Source: Mycolicibacterium goodii (GTDB taxonomy: Bacteria; Actinomycetota; Actinomycetes; Mycobacteriales; Mycobacteriaceae). From it: DNA of 64,000 bases. Position 1 is the stretch's first letter; the number at the start of each line of letters is the position of its first letter. This document shows positions 43,612-52,623 of this stretch, one piece after another. Both the position numbers and the translations under genes were made by a program. The stretch covers positions 1,798,001 through 1,862,000 of the forward strand of contig NZ_CP092364.2 in the NCBI RefSeq assembly GCF_022370755.2, read 5' to 3'. The notes under the pieces are model-generated. The model was not told the DNA's origin. It did not search any database and saw only the letters and a program-made list of their open reading frames with translations.

Positions 43612-44709
43612 CTACGGCCCTCCCTGCGCGAAGCCCGGTGGATTTGACCATCCAGCCGGAGGTCGCCAGTGGCTGACCGAGCCCGCCATGAGACCGAAGA
43701 GGAAATCGGGGCTGATCGTCAGCACGAGGTTGCGGGCCTGTTCCGCAACGCGCACGCGTGGGGTTGCGAAATGCGAGCCGTACTTCGAGGCGGTGTACAT
43801 CGTGAGTGTGCGCAGCCGTCGTTTCGCCAGGCCGCCGGGTCCGCAACGGGCAAGGGTGATGCCGTCTTCCATCGCCAGCGCCGCGCCTTGACCGAATGTG
43901 GGGCGCATCGTGTGGGCCGCGTCGCCGATCAAGGCCACCTTGCCCCGCACCAGATGACGGGGTGGTGGGGCTTCGAAGATCTCGGGGGTGGTCATGTGGT
44001 CGGGGTCGGCGGCGTCGATCAGCATCGGAAGTGGCGCCGGCCAGTGGCGGTAGTCGTGTAGCCGGCTGTCTGTATCCCGAGTTCCGCCGTAGACGTAGGT
44101 GCGGCCATCGGCCAACGGCAGGATCCCGAAATCCGTTGTGCGGCCCCATATCGGCCCGAATCCAGTGGCCAGCTCGCGGTCCACTGTCCACGCCCACCCC
44201 GCGATGCCGGTGGAGCGTGGCGGTGACGCATCCGGCCATAATTTCTTCCTGACAACGCCGCGGGTACCGTCAGCGCCGATGACCAGATCGAAGCGCCGCT
44301 CCGCGGACCCCACGGCGAGGACTCCATCGACGTCCACATTCGTCACGCAACTGGAGTAGTGCACACAGTCCGGCGGAAGCCGCTCGGTCAGCCAGGTGAG
44401 CAGCTGACTGCGCGGAACAGTCGCGTATTGGTCACCGCCGGTGAGCTGAGCCAGCGTTCTTCGGACCAAGACCCGACCGCCGGCCGTGCGCACAGTGGCC
44501 GGCATTCGTGACCATGGTTCTGTGATCACCCGGCCTCGAACACCGAGCACCGACAGACATCTGAGCGCATTCGGGGCAAGCGATATGGCGCCACCGCCGA
44601 CGACCGGTCCAGAGGACCTCTCGAAGACCGTGACCTCGTGACCGTCTTGCCGTAGCGCGATAGCGGCCGACAGTCCTGCGAATCCACCGCCGACAATCCC
44701 GACCCGCAT
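43612..44709 (-). CDS. FAD-dependent monooxygenase
   Basis: A 365-residue flavoprotein hydroxylase. GIVGGGFAGLSAAIAL (about residues 4-19) is the FAD-binding start, LVIGADGTRGVVR the conserved DG region and ALIGDAAHTMRPTFGQGAALAMED the second FAD site. The GD..PxxGxG pattern is typical of class A monooxygenases such as salicylate or zeaxanthin-type hydroxylases. ATG 44709 or GTG 44712 could start translation. It is divergent from an azoreductase gene, and about 58 bases separate them. Substrate unknown. Confidence 0.82.
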   Translation of the reverse strand: MRVGIVGGGFAGLSAAIALRQDGHEVTVFERSSGPVVGGGAISLAPNALRCLSVLGVRGRVITEPWSRMPATVRTAGGRVLVRRTLAQLTGGDQYATVPRSQLLTWLTERLPPDCVHYSSCVTNVDVDGVLAVGSAERRFDLVIGADGTRGVVRKKLWPDASPPRSTGIAGWAWTVDRELATGFGPIWGRTTDFGILPLADGRTYVYGGTRDTDSRLHDYRHWPAPLPMLIDAADPDHMTTPEIFEAPPPRHLVRGKVALIGDAAHTMRPTFGQGAALAMEDGITLARCGPGGLAKRRLRTLTMYTASKYGSHFATPRVRVAEQARNLVLTISPDFLFGLMAGSVSHWRPPAGWSNPPGFAQGGP

Positions 44710-44767
44710 CACCTGAAGCTACGACTACTCGTAGTAGATGTCCAGGGCTTACCCGTATGATCCCTGC

Positions 44768-45382
44768 GTGCCCTACATTCTGCAGCTGGACTCTTCGGCA
44801 AACCTCTCGTCTTCGGTATCGCGTTCCCTGACCGAGAAGTTCGCTCAGCGGTGGGTAGCGGGAGCGGCCGACCGCGAGATCCGTCGGCGCGATCTGCATG
44901 TGGACCCGTTACCACACCTGCCGACCAATGCGTTGCACTTCACTGCCGACACCCGCCCAGAGGATGCTTTGGCGCCCACCGCTTCTGCAGTGGCGCTGCA
45001 GACCGCCCTGGTGGCCGAGTTGAGCGACGCCGACGCGGTCGTCATCGGCGCTCCGATGTACAACTTCTCGATGCCGTCCACCCTGAAGGCGTGGCTGGAC
45101 TACGTGCACGTCATCGGGCTGACGTCCCCCGCAGCCGAAGGAGTGTGCCCCCTTCGGGGCAAGCCGGTGGCCGTGGTCTCGTCCCGCGCCACGCCCACAG
45201 GAGAAGACGTACACGCCGACTTCGTCATCGGGCCGTTCTTCACGATCCTCGGCGAGTTCATGGCCATGTGCGTCGAAGGATTCGTGGTGCACAGTGAACC
45301 GCCGGCCGCCAGCGGCGACTTTCACCGTCCCGTTGCGCAAGTGGAAGCCGAACTGCTGGAGTGTGCCGACCGCTGGAGGTGA
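44768..45382 (+). CDS. FMN-dependent NADH:quinone reductase / azoreductase (AzoR-like)
   Basis: A 204-residue flavodoxin-fold protein. The start YILQLDSSANLSSSVSR is the FMN phosphate loop of AzoR, VVIGAPMYNFSMPSTLKAWLDYV the central FMN-binding segment, and VVSSRATP the third. AzoR enzymes reduce quinones, azo compounds and nitroaromatics with NADH and protect against quinone stress. The GTG at 44768 is preferred because homology begins there. Divergent from the FAD monooxygenase, it may handle quinoid products of that enzyme. Confidence 0.85.
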   Translation: MPYILQLDSSANLSSSVSRSLTEKFAQRWVAGAADREIRRRDLHVDPLPHLPTNALHFTADTRPEDALAPTASAVALQTALVAELSDADAVVIGAPMYNFSMPSTLKAWLDYVHVIGLTSPAAEGVCPLRGKPVAVVSSRATPTGEDVHADFVIGPFFTILGEFMAMCVEGFVVHSEPPAASGDFHRPVAQVEAELLECADRWR

Positions 45383-45571
45383 CGCCGGCGCCCCCCGCCG
45401 TCTTCACGGAGTGACGGGACGCTGCCACCCGGATGGATTGCGCTCGGGCGAGGCGATGATCGTACGAAGGGCGACGTCAGCGTCAATTACCAAGGATGGG
45501 GCAAGAATTCGGTTTTGCTGTCATGCGACCTCCGGACGTGCCACCATACAGTCTTGGCAAGAGGGGCGATC

Positions 45572-45943
45572 ATGAGAATAGCTGCAGCTGCCGTACTGAT
45601 CGGGATGGCCGCGATGGGCACCGCCGGGCACGCGGGCGCCGAGCCCAGACCGCACGACTCCGAGTGCATCGTCGCGCCGTACCTGTTGGGATGCGATGGC
45701 TCCGGGGTTCCGACCGGCCCGGAAATGCCCACTGGCCCCGGCGATCCCAACTGCGTCTCGTCGCCGGCGGACCCGGTGTGCGCCGGAGGCCCGTTCGCTC
45801 CGCCCAACCCGGCAACGCCGCCGCCGATCGGTAGTGGCCTGCCGGGGAGCATCATGCCCGACGGGATGCCTTACGGCAGCGCTCCGCCGCCGGCGGTGCC
45901 GGCCATGCCCGGGGGCATTCCGGGGATGCCCGGTAGCATCTGA
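45572..45943 (+). CDS. Small secreted Pro/Gly-rich protein, hypothetical
   Basis: A 123-residue protein with a Sec signal peptide (MRIAAAAVLIGMAAMGTAGHAGA, cleavage after AGA). The mature part has two Cys pairs (DSECIVAPYLLGCDG and PNCVSSPADPVCAG) and a C-terminal run of Pro-, Gly- and Met-rich repeats. It starts behind GAGGGG. Many mycobacteria encode such short exported Pro-rich proteins of unknown role. No operon partner: 189 bases without a gene precede it and 185 follow. Confidence 0.7.
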   Translation: MRIAAAAVLIGMAAMGTAGHAGAEPRPHDSECIVAPYLLGCDGSGVPTGPEMPTGPGDPNCVSSPADPVCAGGPFAPPNPATPPPIGSGLPGSIMPDGMPYGSAPPPAVPAMPGGIPGMPGSI

Positions 45944-46128
45944 GCCGCGCAGTGGTGACCCCGGCCGTCGCGACTTGCGGGTGAGTTGCGGGTTCACGTC
46001 GACTCGCAGAACCCTGCTGATGACGGGGTGGGGCAGTGCTGTCACCATGTCCTTCGAAATTGATCCCCCAAATGGTGTGCAGATCGGTCAGTTCCGACGG
46101 TTCAGCGAGATCAGGCAAGGAGAGTGCG

Positions 46129-46965
46129 ATGGAATACGCTGAGGCGCTTGCCCTCAACCGGGAGAACTGGGACGAGCGCGCAGACATCCACGCACGGTCG
46201 CAGATGTACGACGTGGCGGGATTTCTGGCCGACAAGACGTCGATCTCGTCGGTCGTCCGCAACGATCTGACGGTGCTCGAACCGCACCTTCCCTCCTCCG
46301 GGGTGATCGGTCGATCCCTGTTGCATCTGCAGTGCCACATCGGCACCGACACCGTGTCGTGGGCGCGGCTGGGTGCGGTCGAGGTCACCGGCCTGGATCT
46401 GTCGCCGAATTCGTTGCGACACGCCCGACGCATCGCTGAGGCCGACGGCCGCTCGGTCACATGGGTGGAAGGCGATGCGCGTTTCGCCTCCTCGCTGATC
46501 GACAGTCGGTTCGAGGTCATCGTCACCAGTGCGGGGACGATCGTCTGGTTGCCGGAGCTGTCGCAGTGGGCTCGCTCCATCCACGACCTGCTCAGGCCCG
46601 GCGGTGTTTTCATGATCCGCGACGACCACCCGATCTTGGCGGCGATGGACTTCGAGCTCTGGACGATCAGTGACGACTATCTGTCAGGTGGCGGTGTGCG
46701 GACGTACCAAAACACCGACAGCTACACCGAGAACAAGGACGTGGCGATCCGCCAGACAACGAATCACGAGTGGCGCCACGATCTCAGCGAAGTCGTGACC
46801 GCGTTGTTGGAAGCCGGTCTGCGCATCGAGGCGGTTCACGAACTTCCCTATATGGATTGGCAGGCCTTCCCGGATCTTGTCCCCGACCCGTCGGGCTGGG
46901 TCCTACCCGAAGGTGTTCCACGCATTCCGTTGAACTTCGCGGTCGTGGCCCGCAGAACTCAGTGA
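46129..46965 (+). CDS. SAM-dependent methyltransferase
   Basis: A 278-residue class I methyltransferase. The SAM motif I reads LHLQCHIGTDTVSWARLGA with LQCHIGTD in place of the more usual GCGxG, then VTGLDLSPNSLRHARRI and WVEGDARF. VSTSAGTIVWLPEL-type and LLRPGGVFMIRDDHP segments complete the fold. The ATG at 46129 has a strong AAGGAGAG. Substrate unknown. It precedes the dormancy-type island by about 130 bases and need not belong to it. Confidence 0.82.
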   Translation: MEYAEALALNRENWDERADIHARSQMYDVAGFLADKTSISSVVRNDLTVLEPHLPSSGVIGRSLLHLQCHIGTDTVSWARLGAVEVTGLDLSPNSLRHARRIAEADGRSVTWVEGDARFASSLIDSRFEVIVTSAGTIVWLPELSQWARSIHDLLRPGGVFMIRDDHPILAAMDFELWTISDDYLSGGGVRTYQNTDSYTENKDVAIRQTTNHEWRHDLSEVVTALLEAGLRIEAVHELPYMDWQAFPDLVPDPSGWVLPEGVPRIPLNFAVVARRTQ

Positions 46966-47020
46966 TCGAGTTGACGGCCGGCACCCTCTCCGCTTCCAAG
47001 TCGGCTTGAGTCCCCACGTG

Positions 47021-47040
47021 TGAGGGACTTTTGTCTCTAG
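47021..47040 (+). promoter_or_regulatory. DosR (DevR) box upstream of acg
   Basis: The 20-mer around GGGACTTTTGTCTC matches 12 of the 14 core positions of the DosR consensus GGGACTWWAGTCCC. It ends 53 bases before the nitroreductase ATG, the usual distance for DosR-activated promoters. Confidence 0.75.
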
Positions 47041-47093
47041 CGATGTGCTGGGTCGAGGGCAATCATCGAGATAACTCGTCAGAACGGACCGTT

Positions 47094-48110
47094 ATGAACG
47101 CGCACTTCCCGGGCATCGACACCATCCATGCGGCGTTGGCGCTCGCCTCTCGAGCGCCGTCGATTCACAACTCGCAACCGTGGCAGTGGCGTGTCGGTGA
47201 TCAGAGCGTGCACCTGTATGCGGATCTCGATCGACGCCTGCCGAGTACAGACCCCGACAGTCGCGATCTGCTTCTCAGTTGCGGTGCGGCGTTGCATCAC
47301 GGTGTCGTGGCGTTTGCCGCACTAGGTTGGCATGCCAAGGTGTATCGCTTGCCCAATCCTGCGGAACCGGAGCATTTGGCAGCGATCGAACTTCGCGGTC
47401 AAACGCCGACCGAGCTCGATGTTGCCTTCGCTGCGGCGATACCCCGGCGAAGGACAGACCGCCGACACTACAGCACGTGGCCAGTCCCGCACTCGGATAT
47501 TGCGATGATGCGTGCACGCGCCGCTCGTGCCGGGGTGATGCTACAGCGGATCGAGTCGTTGTCACGATTGCATGACATCGTGGCCGAATCGATAGCCCGT
47601 CACGCCGCTGACGATGGCTACCTGCGCGAACTGGCAACGTGGAGCGGCAAGTACGCGGCGACCGCCGGAGTGCCCGCCAGGAGTGCGCCGAAACCGGATC
47701 CAGGGGCGCCACTGTCGGCGAGGATCTTCGCTGGCTCGGCGTTGAAGCAACCGGCCGGAAGCACGGCTGCTGACGAGTGGGCGGTGGTCTTGGCGCTGGG
47801 TACGGTCGACGACACCCGGATGGCTCGGCTCCGCGCCGGTGAGGCCACCAGCCTGGTGCTGCTGACCGCGACCGCAATGGGATTGGCGACGTGCCCGGTG
47901 ACAGAGCCGCTGGAAATCACCAAGACGCGTGACGAAATACAGCTCGAGGTGTTCGGTGCGAGCGGCTTCCCACAGATGCTGCTACGAGTGGGGTGGGCGC
48001 CGGTGAACGCGGATCCACTGCCTCCGACGCCGCGCCGCCGGCTCGTCGATGTCGTGAGGCGTCTGGACGGCTCACCGTTCGAATCAGCTGCGGCCGATTC
48101 AACCGACTGA
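47094..48110 (+). CDS. acg: Acg-family nitroreductase-like protein
   Basis: A 338-residue protein of the Acg (Rv2032-type) family, a nitroreductase fold whose active site is covered by a lid; Acg is thought to store FMN. The N-terminal ALASRAPSIHNSQPWQWRV is the hallmark, and DLLLSCGAALHH, RRRTDRR and a C-terminal GFPQMLLRVGWAP follow. Preceded by a DosR box, as acg is in tuberculosis. The weak ribosome binding site (CGGACC) is offset by clear N-terminal homology at ATG 47094. Its last 12 bases overlap the convergent trehalose-phosphatase/GH65 gene. A second family member is at 53516-54499. Confidence 0.87.
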   Translation: MNAHFPGIDTIHAALALASRAPSIHNSQPWQWRVGDQSVHLYADLDRRLPSTDPDSRDLLLSCGAALHHGVVAFAALGWHAKVYRLPNPAEPEHLAAIELRGQTPTELDVAFAAAIPRRRTDRRHYSTWPVPHSDIAMMRARAARAGVMLQRIESLSRLHDIVAESIARHAADDGYLRELATWSGKYAATAGVPARSAPKPDPGAPLSARIFAGSALKQPAGSTAADEWAVVLALGTVDDTRMARLRAGEATSLVLLTATAMGLATCPVTEPLEITKTRDEIQLEVFGASGFPQMLLRVGWAPVNADPLPPTPRRRLVDVVRRLDGSPFESAAADSTD

Positions 48111-51100
48111 GAGGGTGTTGCCCGGGCTGAGCTGCTGTGCGCGGCCACGGCATTCGATCGTGATGGGTGCTGCGGTACCGCCGGCGGACGACACGGTCGC
48201 AGTTCGGCCGGTAACGCGAAGATGCAGCTGATGTCCGCGGTAGTAGACCCGAAAAGCGAGCAACCCCATTGTCTCCGGCCAGCACGGCCCGAGGACGAGT
48301 CGATCACCACGGGTTTCCAAACCGGTGAAGCATCGCTGCAGCAGGTCGACGCTGCCGGCCATGGCTGCGAGATGGATGCCTTCGGCCGTCGTACCACCTT
48401 GGATATCAGTCACATCGGAATGCAGGGCTTGAGCGAAGAAATCCATGGCCCGATCCCGGTGTCCGCGGGCTAGGACCCAGGCGTGGACCACGGCGCTCAA
48501 CGTTGATCCGTGCGAGGTGCGTGGTAGGTAGTACTGGACGGTTCTGGGGATCTGATCTGGATCGAACCGGTATTCGAGCCGGCCCAGCAGATCACGTATC
48601 TCGTCGGCGGACAGCAGGTAGAACAACATCAACACGTCGGCCTGTTTGGACACCTTGTAGCGGTTGACATTGTCGTTCTCGGCCTCCAGGATGCGATCGA
48701 GCCGTTGGATGTTGCCGTATTGCTGTCGATAATGCGCCCAGTTCAATTCGGCCAGCAGTTCGTACCCTTCGAACTGACTGATCACGCCGTCGTGGAACGG
48801 AACGAACATGAGTCGGCTGACGTCATTCCACATGTCAAGGTCTGCCTCGCTCAGGCCGAGTCGGTTCAGCAAGGCGGTCCGTTCTGCCAACGGCAAAAGT
48901 GCCAGCGCGTCGAACGCCCGCAAGATCACCCAGACCGCCATCACGTTGGTATAGGCATTGTTGTCGATGCCGTCATAGAGTCTGCCGGGGTAGCCACTGT
49001 GGAACTCGTCTGGACCGATCACACCTGGTATCACGTAACGCCCTCGTTCCCGGCTGAACAGTGCCAGGCCGGCCCAGAATCGGGCGATCTCCACCAGGGT
49101 TTCCGCGCCGTAGTCGATCAGATACTGCAGGTCGCCGCTGGCTTGGTAGTACTGCCAGACGTTGTAGGCGACCCCCAATCCGGCGTGATGTGCCAACGCG
49201 CTCGGGTCGGGGTTCCATCGGCCGGAACGTGGATTGAGGTGGAGCTTCGGACTTTCCTCGCGGCCGCTGCTACCCGACTGCCAGGGGAACATCGCGCCGC
49301 TGAAGCCCGCGTCGTGGGCTGCGCGCCGGGCTTCGGGTAGGCGCCGATGACGGTAAGCCAGCAATGCGCGGGTGAGCGCGGGCTGTCGCAAGCTGACCAC
49401 AGGCGCGACGAACAGTTCATCCCAGAAGACGTGACCGCGGTAAGCTTCCCCGGTCAGTCCGCGGGCGGGCACCCCGACATCGAGATCGCGAATGTGGGGC
49501 GAGAGCGTCTGCAGGGTATGGAGAAGATGCAGACGCACGGTACGCAGTTCGTCGGTCCTATCGCCCATGTTGATGTCAAAGCGCTCCCAAAGTTGGCCCC
49601 ACGCCGTGCAGTGTTCCTGCTCGACATCGTGGTACCGGCCGATCCACTGCAGGCGGCGCGTGCACTCGGTGGCGGGTTCAGAGGTCGCGTGGTCGCGGCC
49701 GGTCGCGATGGTCACGGCTTTCTCCAGGGTGATCGACTGACCGGCCTCTACCGAGGTGGTGATGACGTGGCCGGCGCGCTGATGGTCGTCGATCACTTGG
49801 TACTCGGCCTTTGCCGGGGCATCGGCACACCACACCGTATGGCGAATCCCCATCGCTACCGTGATGTGTGATTGACAGGTGTGTGCGGTAAGCAGCACCG
49901 AATTCGTTGTGAGCGAACGGCTGTCGTCCATCACGAGGTGAAGGTTCGACAAATCTCGGTAGCGTTCTACGAGGCTGTTGGTCACCGCGCCGTCGATTTC
50001 GGACCGGAATTGGATGGTTCCCGAGAAGTTCTCGGGGGTCACTGTGGTGTGCAGCATCGCGACGTGTGGGAGGTGCATGGACACCAATCGGTGTTGGGTC
50101 ACCGATGCGATACGGTTGGCGTTGTCGCAGAAACGGAACCGCCGAGTGAGTATGCCTCGGCGTATGTCCAGGCTCTGCCGGTAGGAATGCAGGTCGCTTT
50201 CGTCCACGTCGAACCATTCACCGTCCTCGAACCGAAACGTCAGGCTGAGCCAGTTCGGCAGATTGACCAGACTCTCGTTGTCGATACGGTGACCGGCGAT
50301 CTCATCGGTGAGCCGGTTGTAGACGCCGGCAACGTAGGTACCAGGGTAGTGAAAGCGGCCCGCCCGGGCCTCGGGCGCACATCCCCGTGTGGCGAAGTAT
50401 CCGTTTCCGATTGTGCACAGGGCTTCTCTGAGCCGTTCATTCGCTGCGTCGTAACCGTCGAACGTCAGCACCCACGTCGGGTCATCCGCTGTCGGTTGAC
50501 CGACTTCGTGAGCGAGCCGGTGCAGGAAGGTGGCCACGGCGCTGGAGTCATCGAGCCGAAAGGTCGCCGCGGACGGCCGGTCACCGTCTTCGCCGTGCGC
50601 AACGAGGATGCCGAGGCCGGTATAGCGCACGGTGTCGAATGCTGACTCGTCGGTCAGATCATCACCGATATAGATTGGCAGCAACGGCGGTCCTGTGGTC
50701 ACGCACTCGCCGAGTAGCGAGACCACAGCCAGCCTCTTGCTCCAGCTGCTTCGGAGGCCCAGTTCGATAACCTTCCTTCCGAGCTCGGGGACGAGCCCAG
50801 TCCGTTGTGCGATGCGTTTTGCCGTGGACACCACTTGTTCGGCGCGGTCGGAGGGGGCCCCTCGATAGTGAACAGTCACACCGTGTCTATTCCGCTCGAT
50901 AGTGACACCGGCGATTGATCTCAGATCGGTGGTCAGTTCTGTGGCCGCCTGAGTGACGGCGGCGGCGGCTTCTGCTGGAATACTGGTTTGTCGCATCGTT
51001 CCGTCAGGCGCACGGATGTCCAGTCCGTGACTTCCCGCATACCAGACGCCGGCCACATCGACGTGCCGACAGAGGTTCTCGAGATCGCGTCCGCTCACCA

Positions 51101-51326
51101 CAGCCGTCGGGAATTTCTCTGACACTGCATGGAGGGCTTGTCGTGCTCCTGGCACGAGTTCTGAGTTGTCAGAATCGCCGACAATCGGCGAGGTGATGCC
51201 GCTGAAATCGAGGAGGACTGCTGGATTGCGGAACTCGAGGAGATTACAAATCTCATCGAAGTGATCCAGCGCATCCGGCAGATCAGTGATGCGGCCACGC
51301 GCGCTACCTACATCGGTCGGCTCCAT
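48099..51326 (-). CDS. otsB1: Trehalose-phosphatase-like / GH65 fusion protein (OtsB1-like)
   Basis: A 1075-residue fusion. Residues about 35-240 are a HAD-type trehalose-6-phosphatase domain; residues about 270-1060 are a glycoside hydrolase family 65 module (trehalose or kojibiose phosphorylase-like) with IGPDEFH carrying the general acid Glu and RTSHGSTLS near the end. Mycobacterial OtsB1 (Rv2006) has an additional N-terminal beta-phosphoglucomutase-like HAD domain that is missing here. HAD motif I reads D40-F-S42-G instead of DxDG, so the second Asp needed for phosphatase chemistry is absent; motif IV GDDLTDE is kept. The ATG at 51326 has GGAG upstream. It may now act only as a disaccharide phosphorylase or hydrolase. 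Confidence 0.83.
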   Translation of the reverse strand: MEPTDVGSARGRITDLPDALDHFDEICNLLEFRNPAVLLDFSGITSPIVGDSDNSELVPGARQALHAVSEKFPTAVVSGRDLENLCRHVDVAGVWYAGSHGLDIRAPDGTMRQTSIPAEAAAAVTQAATELTTDLRSIAGVTIERNRHGVTVHYRGAPSDRAEQVVSTAKRIAQRTGLVPELGRKVIELGLRSSWSKRLAVVSLLGECVTTGPPLLPIYIGDDLTDESAFDTVRYTGLGILVAHGEDGDRPSAATFRLDDSSAVATFLHRLAHEVGQPTADDPTWVLTFDGYDAANERLREALCTIGNGYFATRGCAPEARAGRFHYPGTYVAGVYNRLTDEIAGHRIDNESLVNLPNWLSLTFRFEDGEWFDVDESDLHSYRQSLDIRRGILTRRFRFCDNANRIASVTQHRLVSMHLPHVAMLHTTVTPENFSGTIQFRSEIDGAVTNSLVERYRDLSNLHLVMDDSRSLTTNSVLLTAHTCQSHITVAMGIRHTVWCADAPAKAEYQVIDDHQRAGHVITTSVEAGQSITLEKAVTIATGRDHATSEPATECTRRLQWIGRYHDVEQEHCTAWGQLWERFDINMGDRTDELRTVRLHLLHTLQTLSPHIRDLDVGVPARGLTGEAYRGHVFWDELFVAPVVSLRQPALTRALLAYRHRRLPEARRAAHDAGFSGAMFPWQSGSSGREESPKLHLNPRSGRWNPDPSALAHHAGLGVAYNVWQYYQASGDLQYLIDYGAETLVEIARFWAGLALFSRERGRYVIPGVIGPDEFHSGYPGRLYDGIDNNAYTNVMAVWVILRAFDALALLPLAERTALLNRLGLSEADLDMWNDVSRLMFVPFHDGVISQFEGYELLAELNWAHYRQQYGNIQRLDRILEAENDNVNRYKVSKQADVLMLFYLLSADEIRDLLGRLEYRFDPDQIPRTVQYYLPRTSHGSTLSAVVHAWVLARGHRDRAMDFFAQALHSDVTDIQGGTTAEGIHLAAMAGSVDLLQRCFTGLETRGDRLVLGPCWPETMGLLAFRVYYRGHQLHLRVTGRTATVSSAGGTAAPITIECRGRAQQLSPGNTLSVG

Positions 51327-51424
51327 GCTCCAACAGGCCACCTGCCGACCATGACACAAGGCTGACGCACCAGGGGAGTGTCTTTCCGACCTCGTCGCGA
51401 TGACCAATGTCCCATGACGCGCTC

Positions 51425-51444
51425 AAGTGACGAAAGTCGTCCGC
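51425..51444. promoter_or_regulatory. Weak DosR-like box in otsB1 / KAS III divergent region
   Basis: GTGACGAAAGTCGTC matches about 10 of 14 core DosR positions. It is weaker than the other boxes in the island but sits in the only gap (51327-51477) that could drive both divergent genes. Confidence 0.3.
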
Positions 51445-51477
51445 CGAGTCGGAGTTCGGTTGCCTGAGTGAGGGCCA

Positions 51478-52623
51478 ATGACACTAGATGGGCGGCCGCT
51501 CGGGTCGCATCCTTCACGGATGGGAACCCACTGGTTGGTGATGGATGCCGCGACGGATGTCGCGACGCCGCCGTATCGGGCCCGGATCGCCGCCGCCGGC
51601 CGCTACCTTCCACAGACACGTCTGACGACGAGCGAACTGATGTCGCAGACCAGGCACCGCACCCACATCGACCTCGAGCGGTTGACCGGGATCCGCGAGC
51701 GGCGAGTATCGCTGGGCGAGGAGGACTCCTACAGTCTCGCAACGAGAGCAGCGCTGGACTGCCTCGAGAAAGCCGATCGATCGGCCGGCTCGGTCGAGGT
51801 GGTGATCAACTGCAGTATCACGAAATTCAACGGTGGGCTCACGCAGTACCTTGAGCCGACGATGAGCAGCGCGGTCGCGCATGCGGTCGGTGCCCCGGAC
51901 GCCATGACCTTCGACATCTCCAACGCGTGCGCGGGTATGCTCACCGGCGTCATGGTGCTCAACACCTGGATCCGGCAGGGTCTCGTCACCTGCGGCATGG
52001 TGGTCAGTGGGGAGTACATCTCACAGCTCGGCCAGAACGCCGCAAAACACATCCGCACGGTGCTCAGCAAGGAACTCGCCTCGCTCACACTCGGTGACGC
52101 CGGCGCCGCCCTGCTGCTCGAACGTGCACCTGCCGGGGGATCAGGGATCACCCTGGCCGGATTCACCACGATCGCGGATTACAGCCGGTTGTGCTTGGCC
52201 TATCCCAAGGGCAGGGATCCCGGTGCTCGCATGTTCACCGATTCCCGGGCAATTCACCGCGCCGCGATCGCCGACACCCCGGTACTCCTGCACGAAGTGC
52301 TCGACACCGCAGGCATTTCCATCGATGACATCGATCATGTCATCACGCATCAAACATCGGCCCGGGCCATCAAGAAAGGGATGGCCGTGATGGCTGCCGA
52401 ATTCGGCGATCACCCGCGTCACGATGCGGTCATCACCGTCGACCGGTACGGCAACACCGCGTCGACGACGCACACCGTGGCGCTCATCGAGGAACTGGGA
52501 GCTCGCCGTATCGAGCCGGGTGAAACCGTCGCGCTGATCGCACTGGCTTCCGGGCTGGAAATCGGCATCATCCTGCTGACCGTTGACGAGGATCTGGTGA
52601 AACGCTATGGGAACACTCATTGA
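51478..52623 (+). CDS. Ketoacyl synthase III (FabH-like), catalytic partner
   Basis: A 381-residue thiolase-fold condensing enzyme. The triad is complete: C151 in ISNACAGMLTG, H291 in THQTSA and N326 in YGNTAS. LTGIRERRVS (about 69-78) is a typical KAS III segment. It is not the housekeeping FabH by context, being inside the dormancy-type island and paired with a second, non-canonical copy. ATG 51478 has GAGGG upstream; ATG 51520 and 51541 are alternatives, as homology starts around residue 30. The last 17 bases overlap the next gene. Probable reaction: transfer or condensation of an acyl group from CoA or ACP. Confidence 0.85.
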   Translation: MTLDGRPLGSHPSRMGTHWLVMDAATDVATPPYRARIAAAGRYLPQTRLTTSELMSQTRHRTHIDLERLTGIRERRVSLGEEDSYSLATRAALDCLEKADRSAGSVEVVINCSITKFNGGLTQYLEPTMSSAVAHAVGAPDAMTFDISNACAGMLTGVMVLNTWIRQGLVTCGMVVSGEYISQLGQNAAKHIRTVLSKELASLTLGDAGAALLLERAPAGGSGITLAGFTTIADYSRLCLAYPKGRDPGARMFTDSRAIHRAAIADTPVLLHEVLDTAGISIDDIDHVITHQTSARAIKKGMAVMAAEFGDHPRHDAVITVDRYGNTASTTHTVALIEELGARRIEPGETVALIALASGLEIGIILLTVDEDLVKRYGNTH

